A stretch of DNA of 64,000 nucleotides from Gossypium raimondii (GCF_025698545.1 NC_068577.1:43231250-43295249); one strand, 5' to 3'; counted from the first letter of the stretch, positions 45,754 through 59,713 are shown. Made by a program: numbers and translations. The notes: generated by a model not told the origin, from the sequence alone.

Positions 45754-46860
45754 AGGTATTCAAATTATACATAATTACATAATGTTTTAATTGAAAACTT
45801 AACGATATTAACTATTTGAACTAAACATTAACATTATTAAAAATTATACAGATCAAATTATATTAAAATTTTAAATTTAAATTAAGGAACAAAAACTAAA
45901 ATTTAACTATTTATAAAAAAAAGTGCCACTTTTCAATTTTAGGCCTTTTGTATATAGGTATATAGGTTTTGATACTTAGTGTCCGTTTGTTTACATATAA
46001 AATGGTTTTCGGAAAATGATTTCTGGAAAATTAGTTACGTTTTTGGAAAAGCTAATATTTTCTAGTGTTTGAATCTGTGCAAAATATTTTCCGTTATTTG
46101 ACAGATTTCATGAATTTTTTTCATAAAAGCTATTTTAAAATGAAACAAATGTACATTTGAGAATTTCTTGAATTTTCATTATTTAATTCAGTTTATTTTA
46201 TATCTATTAAATTTATATTTTACATTATTTTTGCATAAATTGCAATGATTTATTTACAAATAAATACAAATATATAATAGTACTCAATTATTAAGCTAGA
46301 ATATTAACATTCATAAATTGAAAACAACTAAAGTGAATTCAAAAGGCATGTTTGTTTTCATCAATGAAGCATTTTATCAAATACTTTCTAAGTTGAGCTC
46401 AACCTTACAGAACACAAAAGAATCCCAAATAATGATAAGACTTCCAAAACTGCCATTTGAAGCTTAACCAATAAATTCTCAATTATCAGAGGGTCATAAA
46501 CAAGATAAGTTAGGAGTTGGGTAGGAGATGTGGCCAAGTCCTCCTTATTATTCAGAAGAGCAACCCTAGCAATAGCAACAAAACTCATAGTCAAGTTCCA
46601 CAAACCCCCAATTCCCTTTTTTTTTCAACCATATCAAAATCATATATGTAGGAAGAATTTGTGCAGCAAAGCCCTAAAACTACTTTGATTTCTCAAATAC
46701 TATAGTTTTATGAAAATTTCTTACATGTATCCTAATTTGAAACTTTCCTCTGCAACCACAACTATCTCAGTCAACAGCCTGGAAAAATAGCCTAATTGAC
46801 ATTGATTGTTGCTCTTCAGTCAATTGAAGAAACCAGTTTCTTAAAAGATCTGTAGGCAAT
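45754..46860. other. intergenic, degenerate repeats only
   Basis: AT-rich. At 45978-46135, 'gtccgtttgtttacatataa' and repeated 'ggaaaa' blocks resemble the end of a plant hAT-type MITE, but I could not find a matching opposite end. A 71-codon minus-strand frame at 46603-46388 is not recognisable as a protein. Confidence 0.4.
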
Positions 46861-47936
46861 AAACTAGCTTATTGCGGGGACAACCGTCATAGAGTTAGTT
46901 TGGTAAGGGACCATCACATAAACGAAATCGTAAAACTAAAAGGTTGTTCAGGAATGGTTCACTGGATTCTATAGGCCAAAATGGTTCGCTGCAAACAGAC
47001 ATGTTACATCTTAAAAGCAATGTATAGTAAATAAGGTGGATTACGGGGAAGTAATCTAAACAAATTTACAACCCGAGTAGGGTGAGATGAGATTCAGTCC
47101 GCTAGAGTGGCATGGGTCTCTATTAGTTAACTCGACTGAGGGGATGTCAGCAAGTCCTTTAGGACTACAGTAAGAAAAAGAGTCTACCAAGAGTTAGATG
47201 ATTTGGAAGGTAAGGCAAGGAAGGCGTAACAAAAGGGGTCCTTAGATGGAGGTTCAGGAGAACCACCCTATAAGCATATGGCGAAAAAGAGAAGGTAGGA
47301 AAAGAAAAAACAAAGTTTGCAATCATTGCAAGACATTGGAAAAGTAAATTAACCTAGTCAGATGGTGTAGGATCGACCAAAGGGAAAATCGCTTATCAAT
47401 CTATCCGTAAAAAGACGAGTATGAAAAATGAATCGGAGGTCACTATCTAGATTAAGAGAAATTGTCCCTAAACAACCAGGGAGTTAATTGTGTTTAATTT
47501 CTTTTCATATTACTAGCCCTACAATATGGGATTTATTCTTGAATATTGCAGTATAGAAACTCACTAAGTTCAATTGAACTTGTAAAATTTTGGCCTATGC
47601 TTGCAGGAATCGTTGGGTGATTAATGATCTTGAGGAGAGACCAAACCAGACCGTGTTAGATCGAGGATCATCTGTAAGGTGTCATGCACATAGGAAAGGG
47701 TACCTTCAAAGGCTCCGCCTCGAAGTTGGTTATATTGTTATTAAGTAGTTTTCTTAGGATTTAAATTTTTAGGGTAGTCAAGTCATGTTTGGCTTAAGAT
47801 TTCAATTGTAAGAAATATTTGTAATAAAGTAGTAGGGTCTTTTGGCGAATTTTCTGATGAAAGTGTCAAACCAAACCGGTTCAATTGTAACACTTTATAC
47901 CCGGACTTGGTGATTGGGTAGGGTAAAGGCATTACA
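46861..47936 (+). repeat. degenerate gypsy LTR-like segment
   Basis: It ends GGGTAGGGTAAAGGCATTACA, like the 3' end of a Del/Tekay-type LTR. It also contains 'actcactaagttcaattgaac' followed by 'tatgcttgcagg', a pattern common in such LTRs. The left boundary is not defined and no target duplication was found. Confidence 0.4.
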
Positions 47937-48079
47937 GTTTATCTAAACAAAAAATAGAGTCAATTCGTATTAGAAAATATCACACTATCATAGGTTATTG
48001 TGGCATGTATTTCTAGACTCAACACGTGCTATGTTTCAGTCCTAAAATTGATAAAACCGTAGCTGTGATACCACTAAAG
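47937..48079 (-). mobile_element. leader and PBS of a Del/Tekay-like gypsy element
   Basis: On the minus strand TGGTATCACAGCTACGG (48073-48057) is an initiator-Met tRNA primer site with one change, directly downstream of an LTR end. The rest is an untranslated leader with no ORF. The element stops at the LTR-like segment ending at 47936; gag and pol are missing. Confidence 0.65.
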
Positions 48080-51000
48080 TTAACACTACTTGCCCGACCC
48101 GATCGTCGGGCTCGAGATACATGATGTCATATTCGTTGCCGAAGCAACTATAGTCAAATACACAATAAATAATCATTCATACATGCCAATAAGTGTCAAT
48201 CACAGTTAAACCATGTTAAACAATTAATTTCGAGTCTTAATCGAGCTTACAAAAGCTTTTGTGTCCACCTAAACTCGAAATAAGACCAAATTGTAAAGTT
48301 TTAAATGTTCAGCGTCAACATCGTGACCATATTGTAACATCGCCAAATAGTTTTTCACGTCACGACATCAGGCCACTCACATACTGTCTATCGACATTGG
48401 GACGAGGAAAGTTGCTAAGCGGAATAAGTACTTTTTTTGTAAAAATGAATCATTTAGTACCTATTTCAAAGTTTCCAACCAAACCTAACAACATATTTAG
48501 AAAATACCAATTTCAATTGAATCAAAACATGTCAAACAGTTCAAGCATCCATGTTCAAGTTCTTATCAAGTCAATCACTACCTATACCCCATTTAAACCT
48601 AAACAATTCAATACCATTACAACCTAATAATCAAGTCATGCAATTTCCAAACTTTACCTCTATCAAACCACCTTGAAACATACCATTTCAATTTCATTAT
48701 AAGCACTTAAAAGCACATATACGTATTTATGACATATAAACATTAAGCATAACTATCAACTTTCAAAATTAAGTTACATTTCACAAGCATACTTTAAGTT
48801 ACTTACGTTCAAGTACATTTCCATTTCATTCACCAATCAAACAAGCTACCATTTCTACCTCATTTCATACCATTCCATACACTATTCATATAGTTATAGA
48901 AAATCACATCTTTAGCATAGGAGTACATATATGTCCAATACCATATGCAATCCAAAACACCACTTCAACATGATAAATAATGGTTAAAACGAACTTTCCA
49001 CAAGTAAATACATTCACATACCAAGATATACACCATATCACCTATATACATGCCACAACCCTAGACTCAAAATTACGAACTAGCTACCCAAATAGGGATA
49101 GTGTGAGCTTTGAAATGATCCAGCTTGACGTCTTTCACAAGGTAACAATCTACAAGGAAAGGGGAAAATAACTAGGTAAGCATATAAAATGCTTAGTAAG
49201 TTCATATGAAATTTACATTACTTACCTTATTTTGTTCAACAAGTTAAATTACTAATCACATTGGCATTCAATATGGCTTCCCGTGACATACATTAATGCA
49301 ACTAATACATATCATCATATACAACCAAATAGGTTAGTCAATTTGCATATCAAGAAAATTAAGCAGGATTTCATATAACACATCTCAAATTAAATTCATA
49401 TGCAATCCATTTCTAAATCATTTCAAGTTTCTAATTCCATTAGATTAAATTTTTTCCTGAGTGAATTATAGTAAAACGAACTCGGATACACGGGAATATT
49501 TTGGTCACACAAGCTGATATATATCAAGGTTGCTCACACAAGTTGACATCATATCAAGGTTATCCATCTGAGCTAAACCAACGATACGTATAACCAAATA
49601 ATCTTCCACAAATGCTAGATCTCGTAACATGTAAATCCCTCATCAATTATGTGTATAATCCTAATGGCATGCCATATGTATCTTAATCTTTTATTAAGTT
49701 CACATGGGCATCATTGTCGTATATATATCATTAACAAATCTTGTACCAGTTTATGTATTTCATTACAAGTCCTTTAAACATTCAACATCCATATTGGTAT
49801 TCCTTACGTTTTCATAATAGCTAATATTTTCATGATTTTCAATTCAATCCATTTTAAGCTCAATATGTCAATTTCACTAAATTCACTTTAATTTAAACAC
49901 ATAAATGAAAAAAAACACAATTCAATATAGCATAAAATAAAGTAGTAAGTTCCATATAAACTTACCTAGCCAAAACACTCCAACAAGTTAAATCCTCAAG
50001 AACTAATCAACAATTTTGGCTTTTTCTCGTTTATCTTGGTTTAATCCAATTCTTGATCTAAACAATTATTTTAGACAATTCATCAATACCAAACATTTTT
50101 ATATTATGCCATAACATGAATAAACCTACATAATTTCATTTTTGAATACCCTAAATTTTTACATTTTACTAAATTTAGTCCCTAAAATCGAAATAACAAT
50201 ATCTTTCCATTTTGAGCTTTGATTTAAAAACATATTCCAATTACATCCCTTATGAACCTTCTACTATCTATTTATACCATAATTTTACAATAATTTTGCA
50301 TTTTATTCACTTTAGTCCCTATGTACAAAACTGACCATTAAACTTTATAGTCTAGTCTTTTTTTCATAATCTAAGCTTAAAATGTATCAATTTAACACCA
50401 ATTTCTTCAAGAAATCAACAATGGAAACCTTCAAAAAATTTAACAACTTTAAAAATTGGTACATGGGCTAGCTAAATCAGGCTCTTATGACCATAAAAAC
50501 ATAAGATTTTATAAGAAAATGACTGAATTTAACATACCAATTGATAGCCAAAAGTTTGAAGCTTCAAAAGGGTTTTCTTTCTTTTACATACGGTAAGAGG
50601 AAGAAGATGAATGAAAAATGATTTTTCTTTAACCTTATTTTAGCTTATATAGGTAAACTAGGGACTAATTAATTTAATTAATTAAACTAATCATGTAACG
50701 ACCCGAAATTCAATGGTGTCAAAAAATGTGATTTTAGAACCCTATTTTCATCAACCATGTTTGTAAATATTAAATATAAATATTTACGAGGCTAATATAG
50801 AAATATATTAAAGTTTGGTCTAGTAATTTTGCCTAATTAGTAGTTAATTAAGGTACAAATGTAATGACCCTAAAGTCAATGGTGTTGGAAGTTCAATTTT
50901 AGGACCCGTTTCCATAAACCGAGATCTTAAATATTTTTACTAAACATTTATAGTGCTATATTAGAAGTAAATTGAATTTTGGATAAGCATTTTTATCAAA

Positions 51001-51601
51001 ATAGGAATTTATTCAGTATAATGACTGAATTGTAAAAGTAGAAAAATTTCAATTGCTAAAAATATTTAATTAGAATTTAAAGTAAGGGCTTAATTTTGTA
51101 ATTTTACCACTATAAGAATGTTAGTGGATGATGGCTTAATAGATTATAAGGTTATCTTATAAAATTTAATTAAATTATAATATTTATAATAAAAATAAAA
51201 TAAAACCATGTAATAAAAACTTGGTTGGAAGAAAGAGAAAAGCATTTTCTCTTCAGCTTCCCCATTCATTGAATTCACCATAAAAGAAAAAAGGAAAGAA
51301 GCTTTCGGCCTTAAAGTTTTGTAGTTTGGCAACAAATTGGTTAGTGCAATTTATTTTATTTCTTGTAATTTTTGTATTTTTGAAATCACAGGAGCTCAAT
51401 CTAGTTGACCCGCATGTTATTTTTTGAAGCTATTAAAGGTTGAGAAAGATACTATGGTTGAACTTTTGAAGTTATAGGTACCAAAGAAAGATACTATGGT
51501 TGAACTTTCGAAGTTATAGGTACCAAATTGATAGATTTTAAGCTTAGAAGTGAAAAAGGATTAAATTGTGAAGTTAATTAATAGTTTTGTACATTAGGGA
51601 C

Positions 51602-52026
51602 TGTTAAGTATGACTCCTATTTTCAGTCAAATTTGAGAAATAATCTTTTAGTTAAACTCTATTTATTTGTTTCAGTCAAACACTGATTAGTTTAAATTAT
51701 TTTATTATTATTTGACATATGAATTTAGCCTATAAATAGGCTCTTTTACAATATTAGTAAAACACCCCATTTAGAGATTAGAACTCATAACACATTTAGA
51801 GAATTTTTGTTTACGTTTTGAAGGTTATTTGTTTTCGAGGTTTGGGGTTTAGTTTTATCTCCATCTTTTGTACTCTTCGTTCTTTTGCCATTATAGTAAA
51901 ATTAACTTTGCCCGTGGTTTTTTATCCTCTTTGGAGAGGTTTTTTCACGTTAAATTTGTGTGTTCAATTTCTCAATTTATTCTGCTATTTTTGTTACTTG
52001 TTGCTTAATCGGGTCGATCCTTAACA
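51602..52026 (+). repeat. 5' LTR of Copia-2 (425 bp)
   Basis: TGTTAAGTATGACTC...CCTTAACA. It contains a TATA-like 'cctataaataggctc' (51731-51745), a plausible U3 promoter, conserved in the 3' LTR as 'cttataaataggctc'. Confidence 0.93.
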
Positions 52027-52028
52027 AG

Positions 52029-52040
52029 TAGTATCAGAGC
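52029..52040 (+). other. primer-binding site of Copia-2
   Basis: TAGTATCAGAGC, two bases after the LTR, is the initiator-Met primer site TGGTATCAGAGC with one change. Confidence 0.85.
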
Positions 52041-52073
52041 TAGTTCAATTTTCATAGATCAGCCTATTCAGAT

Positions 52074-53488
52074 ATGGCAACAACAAGGTTTGAAATTGAG
52101 AAGTTCGATGGTGAGACAAATTTCAATATGTGGCAAGTTCGGATGATGGCAATTCTAGTTCAATCCGGTTTGAAAAAGGTTGTTACCAGGAAAAAGCCTG
52201 AGAATCTAAATAAAATAGAATGGGAAGAGCTTGATGAAAAGGCCTTGTCTACAATCCAGTTGTGCCTCGCGAATACGGTATTATAGGAGGTATTGATGGA
52301 GAAGACCTCATCCGCCTTGTGGAAAAGGTTAGAAACTCTTTATGCGACTAAGTCTCTGGCTAATCGTTTAGTGTTGAAATAACGTCTATTTATGTTTCGC
52401 ATGAACGAAGGTGAGCTTCTTAGAGATACATCAGTCAATTCATTACTCTTTTAAATGATTTAAAGAACGTTGAGGTTCATATTGATGATGAAGATCAAGC
52501 TATGTTATTATTGTGCTTTTTATCCCATTCTAGTCTTATCTTTTAGGAAGACCCTGATTTATGGCAGAGACAAAATCTCGTTCGAAAATGTAAAGGGTCA
52601 TTTGTTGAGTAGAGACAAACTCGACAATGAGCTTCATTTGGATAGCAAGGTAGATAGGCAAACTTTCATTTTGGTAGCATCAAAGAAACGAGACAAAAGG
52701 TGTCGCTATTGTAAAAAGTTAGGTCACGTCAAAGCATATTGTTATAAACTGTGAAATAAAAGAGCTGCTGAGAGTAACAAGGAAGATGTAGCTAGTGCTA
52801 ATTTGGCAGATGAAAGCGGTGATGATTTCTTGTTAGTGTCAACGAGCGATAACTCCAAGCTCACGTCCAAGTGGATCCTAGATTCAGGATGTTCTTTCCA
52901 CATGTGTCCCAATAGAAAATGGTTCTCTACATACAGTTCGGTTGAAGGTGGAGTTGTGCGCATAGGAAACGATTCATCTAGTAAGGTAATTGGTATTGGT
53001 ACTGTTAAAATTAGGACACACGATGGGACGATTAGGACACTCTCAGATGTCAGGTATGTTCCTGATTTACGAACAAATCTCATCTCCTTGAGTTTTTTAA
53101 ACTTGAAAGGATGTAGAATCAACATTGAGTCGAGCGGCATTAAAGTATCTTGTAGAGATCTCATTTTGTTAAAAGGTAAAAGAACTGGCAGTTTTTATAT
53201 TCTGGAAGGTTCTACAATGACCGGTGAAATCGGACGTCCCTCGTCCGTTACAGAGTCGAAGTCAACTCGTTTGGAGCGAAGGCAACTTGGTCATAGGAGG
53301 GAAAAATGTATGACCATTTCGTTGGAGGTTCTCTTTTGGACGCAGGTTTTGAAAAGTTAGGGCACTGTGTTCGTGAAAATCAGACCCGGGTTAGTTTTGA
53401 TTTGGCAGTGTACAAGTCGAAGGCTAGAAGTCTTCCAATTTCTAAGCACAAATTCGACTTAGTTAATTCCCTACATAGTTCAAGATAG
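52074..53488 (+). pseudogene. Copia-2 gag-protease remnant
   Basis: ATG 52074 opens MATTRFEIEKFDGETNFNMW, the N-terminus of Copia gag. Stops and a frameshift break it at 52284-52500. The zinc knuckle CRYCKKLGHVKAYC is at about 52701-52742. The protease in the frame 52803-53360 keeps WILDSGCSFHMCPN, so DSG is intact. It ends in a damaged pre-integrase motif (QLGHRREKCM), then an abrupt join to ENQTRVSF and a short C-terminal scrap ending at 53488. Most of integrase and all RT/RNase H are missing. Confidence 0.9.
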
Positions 53489-53546
53489 GCTCGTGGCGGG
53501 CTTTGGCAAAGATGGCATTGTGGAAATATGAGTCAAGGTGGAGATT

Positions 53547-53972
53547 TGTTAAGTATGACTCATATTTTCAGTCAAATTTGGGAAATAATCTTTTAGTTAA
53601 ACTCTGTTTATTTGTTTCCGTCAAACACTGATTAGTTTAGATTATTTTATTATTATTTGACATATGAATTTAACTTATAAATAGGCTCTTTTACAACCTT
53701 AGTAAAACACCCCATTTAGAGATTAGAACTCATAACACATTTAGAGAATTTTGTGTTTACGTTTTGAGGGTTCTTTGTTTTCAGGGTTTGGAGTTTAGTT
53801 TTATCTCCATCTTTTGTACTCTTCGTTCTTTTGCCATTATAGTAAAATTATCTTTACCCGTGGTTTTTTATCCTCTTTGGAGCGGTTTTTCCACGTTAAA
53901 TTTGTGTGTTCAATTTCTCAATTTATTCCGCTATTTTTGTTACTTGTTGCTTAATCGGGTCGATCCCTAACA
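53547..53972 (+). repeat. 3' LTR of Copia-2 (426 bp)
   Basis: Close copy of 51602-52026 with scattered substitutions, preceded by the purine tract aaggtggagat. Confidence 0.93.
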
Positions 53973-56212
53973 GGGACCAAACTAAATAATTTCTAAAATT
54001 GGCTGTAAAAATGAAAAATAGGATATCCCTAATGGATTATATTGAAATTATAATTTAATTTGGAGTTCTAATTTGAAAGTTATGTTAGTCCCGATTTTAG
54101 GGACTAAATTGAATAAAATGCAAAATTTTTGTAAATTTTTAATTGAGTGTAGAATTGACTGTATATTGATGTTTTTGTATATTTATGTTAATCTGTTGCT
54201 AATGACAACTCGAATTCCTTGAAAAGGAAGGGAAGAGATAAAGTTGTCGACGAATAGCTTAGAATTTACAATTTATATTTTTATAATATGAACCTTCTCA
54301 ATTGTTGCATTTATGAATTGTGATGCATGGTAAGATTGTAAGGTAAATTGAAAATGATAAATGAGCTTAATAGAATTGATTTGAATTGATTGTTAACGAT
54401 AAGGACTAAATTAAATAGTTTTGAAAATATTGTATATTATTATAAATGTGCAATTGAATCATTTTATGATGAAATACACTGTCACATATGAGAACTGATG
54501 ATTGGTTGATGAAATTATGATATGGAATTGAGAAATTGATTATAATGAAATTGAAATAAGGATGGATAGTGGATATCGATTATAAGTCTAGAAATGTGAA
54601 TTTGATATTACGATTTAATCAATTTGATCAACATATGGAAAAATATATATGTTGCAACTATGGTAGCTTGATTTAAGATAAGCAAAATAAATTGTATAAT
54701 CAAGTGATGTATTAGGACTTGTAGATTGACATATTAATTTGCATTTAAATTTTTGTTTGTTGGTTCATGCATTACATGATTAATATTATGTTCTAATTTT
54801 TTAATATAGAAATATCGTTGAGTTGTACTCAACTTATGATTTTGTTTTCCATGCACAGGTTAAGTTTGATCATGAATGTCTAACAATATCAGCATTCAGC
54901 AGTAATCTCAGACTCAACAAGTGGTGATGTTTCTTGTAGTTTAATGGCATGTACCTAAGGCAGTATTATGCTTAGATAATACTAAAATGATTAATGACTT
55001 GGTATTTTGGTATAGTTGTGCATATGTGATGTAATTTTGATATGATTTTAATCTATGTATGTGTATATATATACATAAATAGAATTTATTGAATGTGTCG
55101 ATAATGATTGTTAGTATAATTATGAACAATGTAGGAAGATTTAAATTTAGATAAGTTGGTGAGATGCATACTGTAGAAGAATTTAATTGGGAAGGTAATT
55201 AGTATGTTGTCATGTTGTGAATGAAAGTTGAGTTTGCTAGAAATGAATTGGTCATAAATTGACTAGAATGGTATCCATTGTTATAAGGATGATAGTTGAT
55301 TGAGAAGCTTGTAATGTTTGACAGAAGGTTGTATTTTGGTGCCAATTAAGGCATGGTAATTGAATTGGTCTTGGTGTTGGATGTATGAATGAATGTCTAG
55401 TTTTACAGGTCTATATGGGTACCTAAGAGTACCATGTGAAGAGATGTGGTTTGGGCAAGGAATGGGCATGTTAAAGGAAGTTTTTAACCATTTTGCAAGA
55501 AAGTAATGATATCATGGCATTAGGTATTGATACTTGACCATTTAAATAGTTTTCTAAAACAAACAAAATGCCAAAACCATATCGATACGTAAATGGGCAT
55601 CGATAATTTCAATAAGGTATCGGTACCAAACAATCAAGTATCGATACCAAACCTTTAAATTTGAAATTTTACAATTTAGTCCTATTTCATGCTCAAACTT
55701 CCAATTTAGGTACATCTATGCTCGGTTTAAATAGATTTGAAGTCTATGTTTATCATTGTATGAGATGCTTTAATATGAAATGTAAACAAAGTTACTCTGA
55801 CAACGAATGTGACATCCCATTGCTCAGACCCAGCGATCGGGTCAAATAATGGGGTGTTACAAATCGAGCTCTAATTAACATTAAACTAACCTAATTAACC
55901 TTAGTGGATTCCAACAATATCATCCACTAACACATATTCCAAAATGGTTTAATCGTCATTTTAGACCTTTGGCTAATTGCAATTTAAGTCCCTAAGTCTT
56001 TGACCAATTAAAACCTATAGCGATAAGACTTTTACAATTTAGTCACTATATCTAAATTAACAATTAATTCAACAAAATTATCGTACCAAATTCTAATATA
56101 CTGTTATAAAAACTATATAAATATTTATTTTTTTAATATTTACAAACCTGATTCATGGAAATGGGATTCCGAAACCGTATTTTTCGACACCACTGAAAAT
56201 TGAGTTATTACA

Positions 56213-56720
56213 TCATGGGATAAAACAACCATATGACCAAAAAATCGAGTCCAACAAGGACTCCCTATGCCACCCACCATACTTGCTTGTGCAACAAGGG
56301 TATTCCCCACATGCAGTATCCTTACTTTGACTCTAGTTGGGTTATCATAAGGCTTGCATTTATACCTAATTACATAATTTACACAAGCCCTACTTTAATT
56401 CTATTAAAATCATAACGACTTTACCGTATTAAAATGCATGTGTGACTTTATTTAATTAATTTCATTCATTTTAATTAATTAGATAAGATGATACCTTCAT
56501 TTTTCTCCACTTCAGTTTCATCATTTAATCTAATTAAATAGATATCCAAAGTGACTAAATTAACCCCAAATCAGTCTAACTATTAAACTGAGAAAACACC
56601 TATTACTCCACTGAATAAATCCAGTCAATCATTTCTTCATGGTTTATTGTTCCTTACAAGTGTTTAAATTAAATGCAATCCCTTGAACAGTCATGTTGAG
56701 CTAATGGAGGTATCAATTGG

Positions 56721-56752
<32 letters not shown>

Positions 56753-59713
56753 GGCTTGAATAATTTGTAATTAAATTTTAACTCTTGAAATATCATTTAT
56801 CGTTCTATTAAATTATTTAAATATCATTTAAATTAATTGATTTTTACTTTCCAACATCATATCTAAAAAATTATTTTAACTTTTCACAATATTTTTTTAC
56901 AACAATATCAAACACTTAAAATTAACAAACCATAAATTTTCACAATATTTTTCCACCACACTAAGAAAAAGAATTAAACCTTAATAGACCCAACATAAAA
57001 ATTAATTAAATATTATGCAAGATTTAACACATAAAAAGTAAAAATGCTATATAAACGTGTCAATTTTTATGATATAAATTATAAATATTATATTATGCAG
57101 GTGAAAGAGATATATATACAAGAATCATACATGTAAAAAAATTCTTAAATCTCACTACTTTATCAGTCATCCATTTTAAATTTCTTTTAAGGTTGTAATT
57201 TAAGTTGTTTAATTTAAATAAAATTATTGAAAATACATAAATATTTTTATACATTGTTGTTTTTAAAATTATTAGTTTTTATTTTTTTATTTTCATTTGA
57301 ATTGGTATCTGGTTAACTCTTAAGGTAAATTCAATAAAAAAATTTTAAGTAATATAAATAGATTTCACCGTTCAATTAGAAAGACAATATAAATAAGGTT
57401 AAAATATGCCACAAGTCCTTTACTATTCACAAATTTGAAATTTAGTCTTTATATTTTTATTTTAGGAATTTATTCCTTCAAAATTCTAGTCTAATTGTTA
57501 CACTATTAATTTTTATTAAATTTTTGGTGTGACATATTGAAGTAATAAAATACTCACTTGGTAACAATGTAACTAAAAATGATGTTGTAATAAACCTGAA
57601 TTTAACAAAATATTTTAGCAGTCTTAACAATTAGATCTGAATTTTAAAATCTAAAAATAGAAATTAAATTCCTAAAATAAATTTATAAAGACTAAATTCT
57701 CAACTTGTGAAAATACATAGACTTATGATATAATTTAACCAATAAATATTTCTTAAACCCTTTTGTATGGTATTAATAGCAGCATGTCATACATATTGCT
57801 TAAATTGTATTTTACTTGAAATATAAACAACAAACTTCAAATTTTGTCTAAATTTGCTCATATTTATAAATGAATAATTTAAATTCATTTAGACTTATTT
57901 TGTATATTCTAAAAGATGTTGTTATTTTTCAATTTTAGTACTTTTATAATATTTTAAATAGAAATAACTTAATATATTTTAATGTTTTATTTAGAGAATT
58001 TTTTAAGGCAATGTAATAGATTTGGGCCTAACATATGCCAACACAGGGAGACAATATGCGTTTTTAGTAGTAACAACTCGAATTGGATGGCTGTAACCAG
58101 CGGCGAAATTAGAAAAAAATTTTAGAGAGTCGAAATTAAATTGTAATTTTTACTATTTTTAAAGGATTAAATCAAAATTTTATCATTTTAAAGGAATAAA
58201 GTATAATTTTACTTTTCTACTTATCTACTTCTTAATATTCAAGTGGCTGTTTCTGGAAAAATTCATCAAAGTGTTTTGATTTTGAGTTAAATGATTAAAG
58301 AGATGATACATTTATAATGGCTGAAAATATTAATTTGATGTGATATAAATTATAAAATTAAAAATGGAGTGAGTTTAGGCATGTCGAAGCCAAACTTTTA
58401 TTTTTCGGATTAATATTTGAGTCTAACAAATAAAGTGTAGTTTAGTTTTGGGTTGGCATTATTGATTAATTTATTGCTCCTCACATCATATATTGTCTGT
58501 ATTTTGTTGGTGTTATTCGAATGAATCACCTTCAAAACTCTCAACTCTTCCACAAATATTTCACCATCATTATATTAATCTACATTTCTCTATCTCTTTT
58601 CATCAATAGACATATATAAGAAAGAAAGAAAAAATTCATCAACATCATTAAAATAAATTTTCATATTAAAAATTTACAACTTTCAATTTGAATTTAGTAG
58701 GTTTTCTCGAAATTACTCGAATAAGTAATTCAATTCTTGAGTTCGAGTCAAATTGAATTTTACAACTCAAAATATTAAATTGGTGTAAGTACCCTAATAG
58801 TTATAAAATATTTTTCCAAAATTTTATAAATATATATATATATATATTAAAAGCGTATAAAATGCTAAATTATATATCTTTATAAAATTTCTAAATTGAT
58901 TAATTTGATGTCTCAAATAAATAAATTATCAAATTAAGTTTATCATACTAATTATCTTGTTTTATTTTTCGCTTATTTTGTTTTAAAAGAGTGTTCAAAT
59001 AGTATTTATGTTCTTTAACTTGAAACAAGATTTCAATTTGAAAAAAAATCAAATTGAGATAGGATGATAAATAGGACTTATCAACTTGACTAATTCAAAA
59101 ATATGATTAATGACAACTTAATTATTTGTGAATAAAGTATTGGTGTAGTAAAGTTGAAGTTGAGTTGAAATCATTTGTATAAATTAATATATTTGTTGTT
59201 GAGAACCATGTAAGAAAGTAATAATTAAGGTTGATATGTTAGAGTTTAAATTTTAATCCTCAATTTGCAAGAAGAAGAAAAATAAATTAATAATCCAAAT
59301 GATGCAATAGGAAAAAATACAAATTTAAATTTTAAAGGGGTTTTATTCAACCTCCTAATTTTGATGTTCTCTTGTATTTTTTTTTTATTTTTTTTCGATC
59401 GCATTTTGTTGCCACGTTATGTGGCGTCCCAACAGAAATGAAAAAGAAAATGCCAAAATAAACATAATTCAACCAATCTTTTGAAAAATAATCTAAAACT
59501 TTGTCTTCTCCTTATTTACCAACTTTCATCGGGAAGGTTGGCGCATGCCCTGCCCCTCCTTAAAATAATTTTTTTATTTATAATTTATAAAATTTTAAAT
59601 TCCCTCTAAAATTATAAAATTATATTTTTACTATCATCAAAATATACCATTACTCCTTAAATCTCCCAGTTGGTGCTTCTCTTTTCTTTTCTACTTCAGA
59701 CTATTCTCTCTTT
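56213..59713. other. intergenic, no gene recognised
   Basis: AT-rich sequence with (AT)n runs at 56721-56747 and 58828-58848. A degenerate interspersed-repeat patch (58095-58200, 'agcggcgaaattag') is of uncertain family. Nothing coding was seen on either strand. Confidence 0.55.

Larger units (their letters stand above)
51602..53972 (+). mobile_element. Copia-2: deleted Ty1-copia element with intact LTRs
   Basis: 5' LTR 51602-52026, internal 52027-53546, 3' LTR 53547-53972, flanked by perfect 5-bp duplications GGGAC (51597-51601, 53973-53977). Only gag, protease and scraps of integrase remain; the integrase core, RT and RNase H are absent. It is non-autonomous. Confidence 0.95.
50697..55861 (+). 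mobile_element. nested Del/Tekay-like solo LTR, itself interrupted by Copia-2
   Basis: It starts TGTAACGACCCGAAATTC at 50697 and ends GGGGTGTTACA at 55861. Flanking 5-mers AATCA and AATCG suggest a target duplication with one change, and no PBS follows. A second LTR start (TGTAATGACCCTAAAGTC) appears only 162 bp later at 50859, so the unit may be compound. Copia-2 occupies 51602-53972. Confidence 0.6.
48080..56212 (-). repeat. 5' LTR of the Del/Tekay-like element, interrupted
   Basis: In minus sense it starts TGTAATAACTCAATTTTCAG at 56212 and ends near 48080 at GGGTCGGGCAAGTAGTGTTA, just before the PBS. A plus-strand LTR of the same family is inserted at 50697-55861. The remaining pieces (55862-56212 and 48080-50696) total about 3 kb. 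Open frames such as 48259-48627 and 48980-49171 are incidental. Confidence 0.65.

Noticed and set aside
45978..46350. Complete hAT MITE starting gtccgtttgtttac
   Set aside because: No matching inverted end or 8-bp duplication could be found; kept only as a note in the intergenic entry.
46388..46603. 71-codon minus-strand frame
   Set aside because: It resembles no family I know, no neighbouring exons with consistent splice sites were found, and it lies in a repeat-rich stretch.
48259..49171. Two plus-strand frames (48259-48627, 48980-49171)
   Set aside because: They fall in the antisense of a gypsy LTR; Thr/Asn/Ile-rich composition reflects AT-rich sequence.
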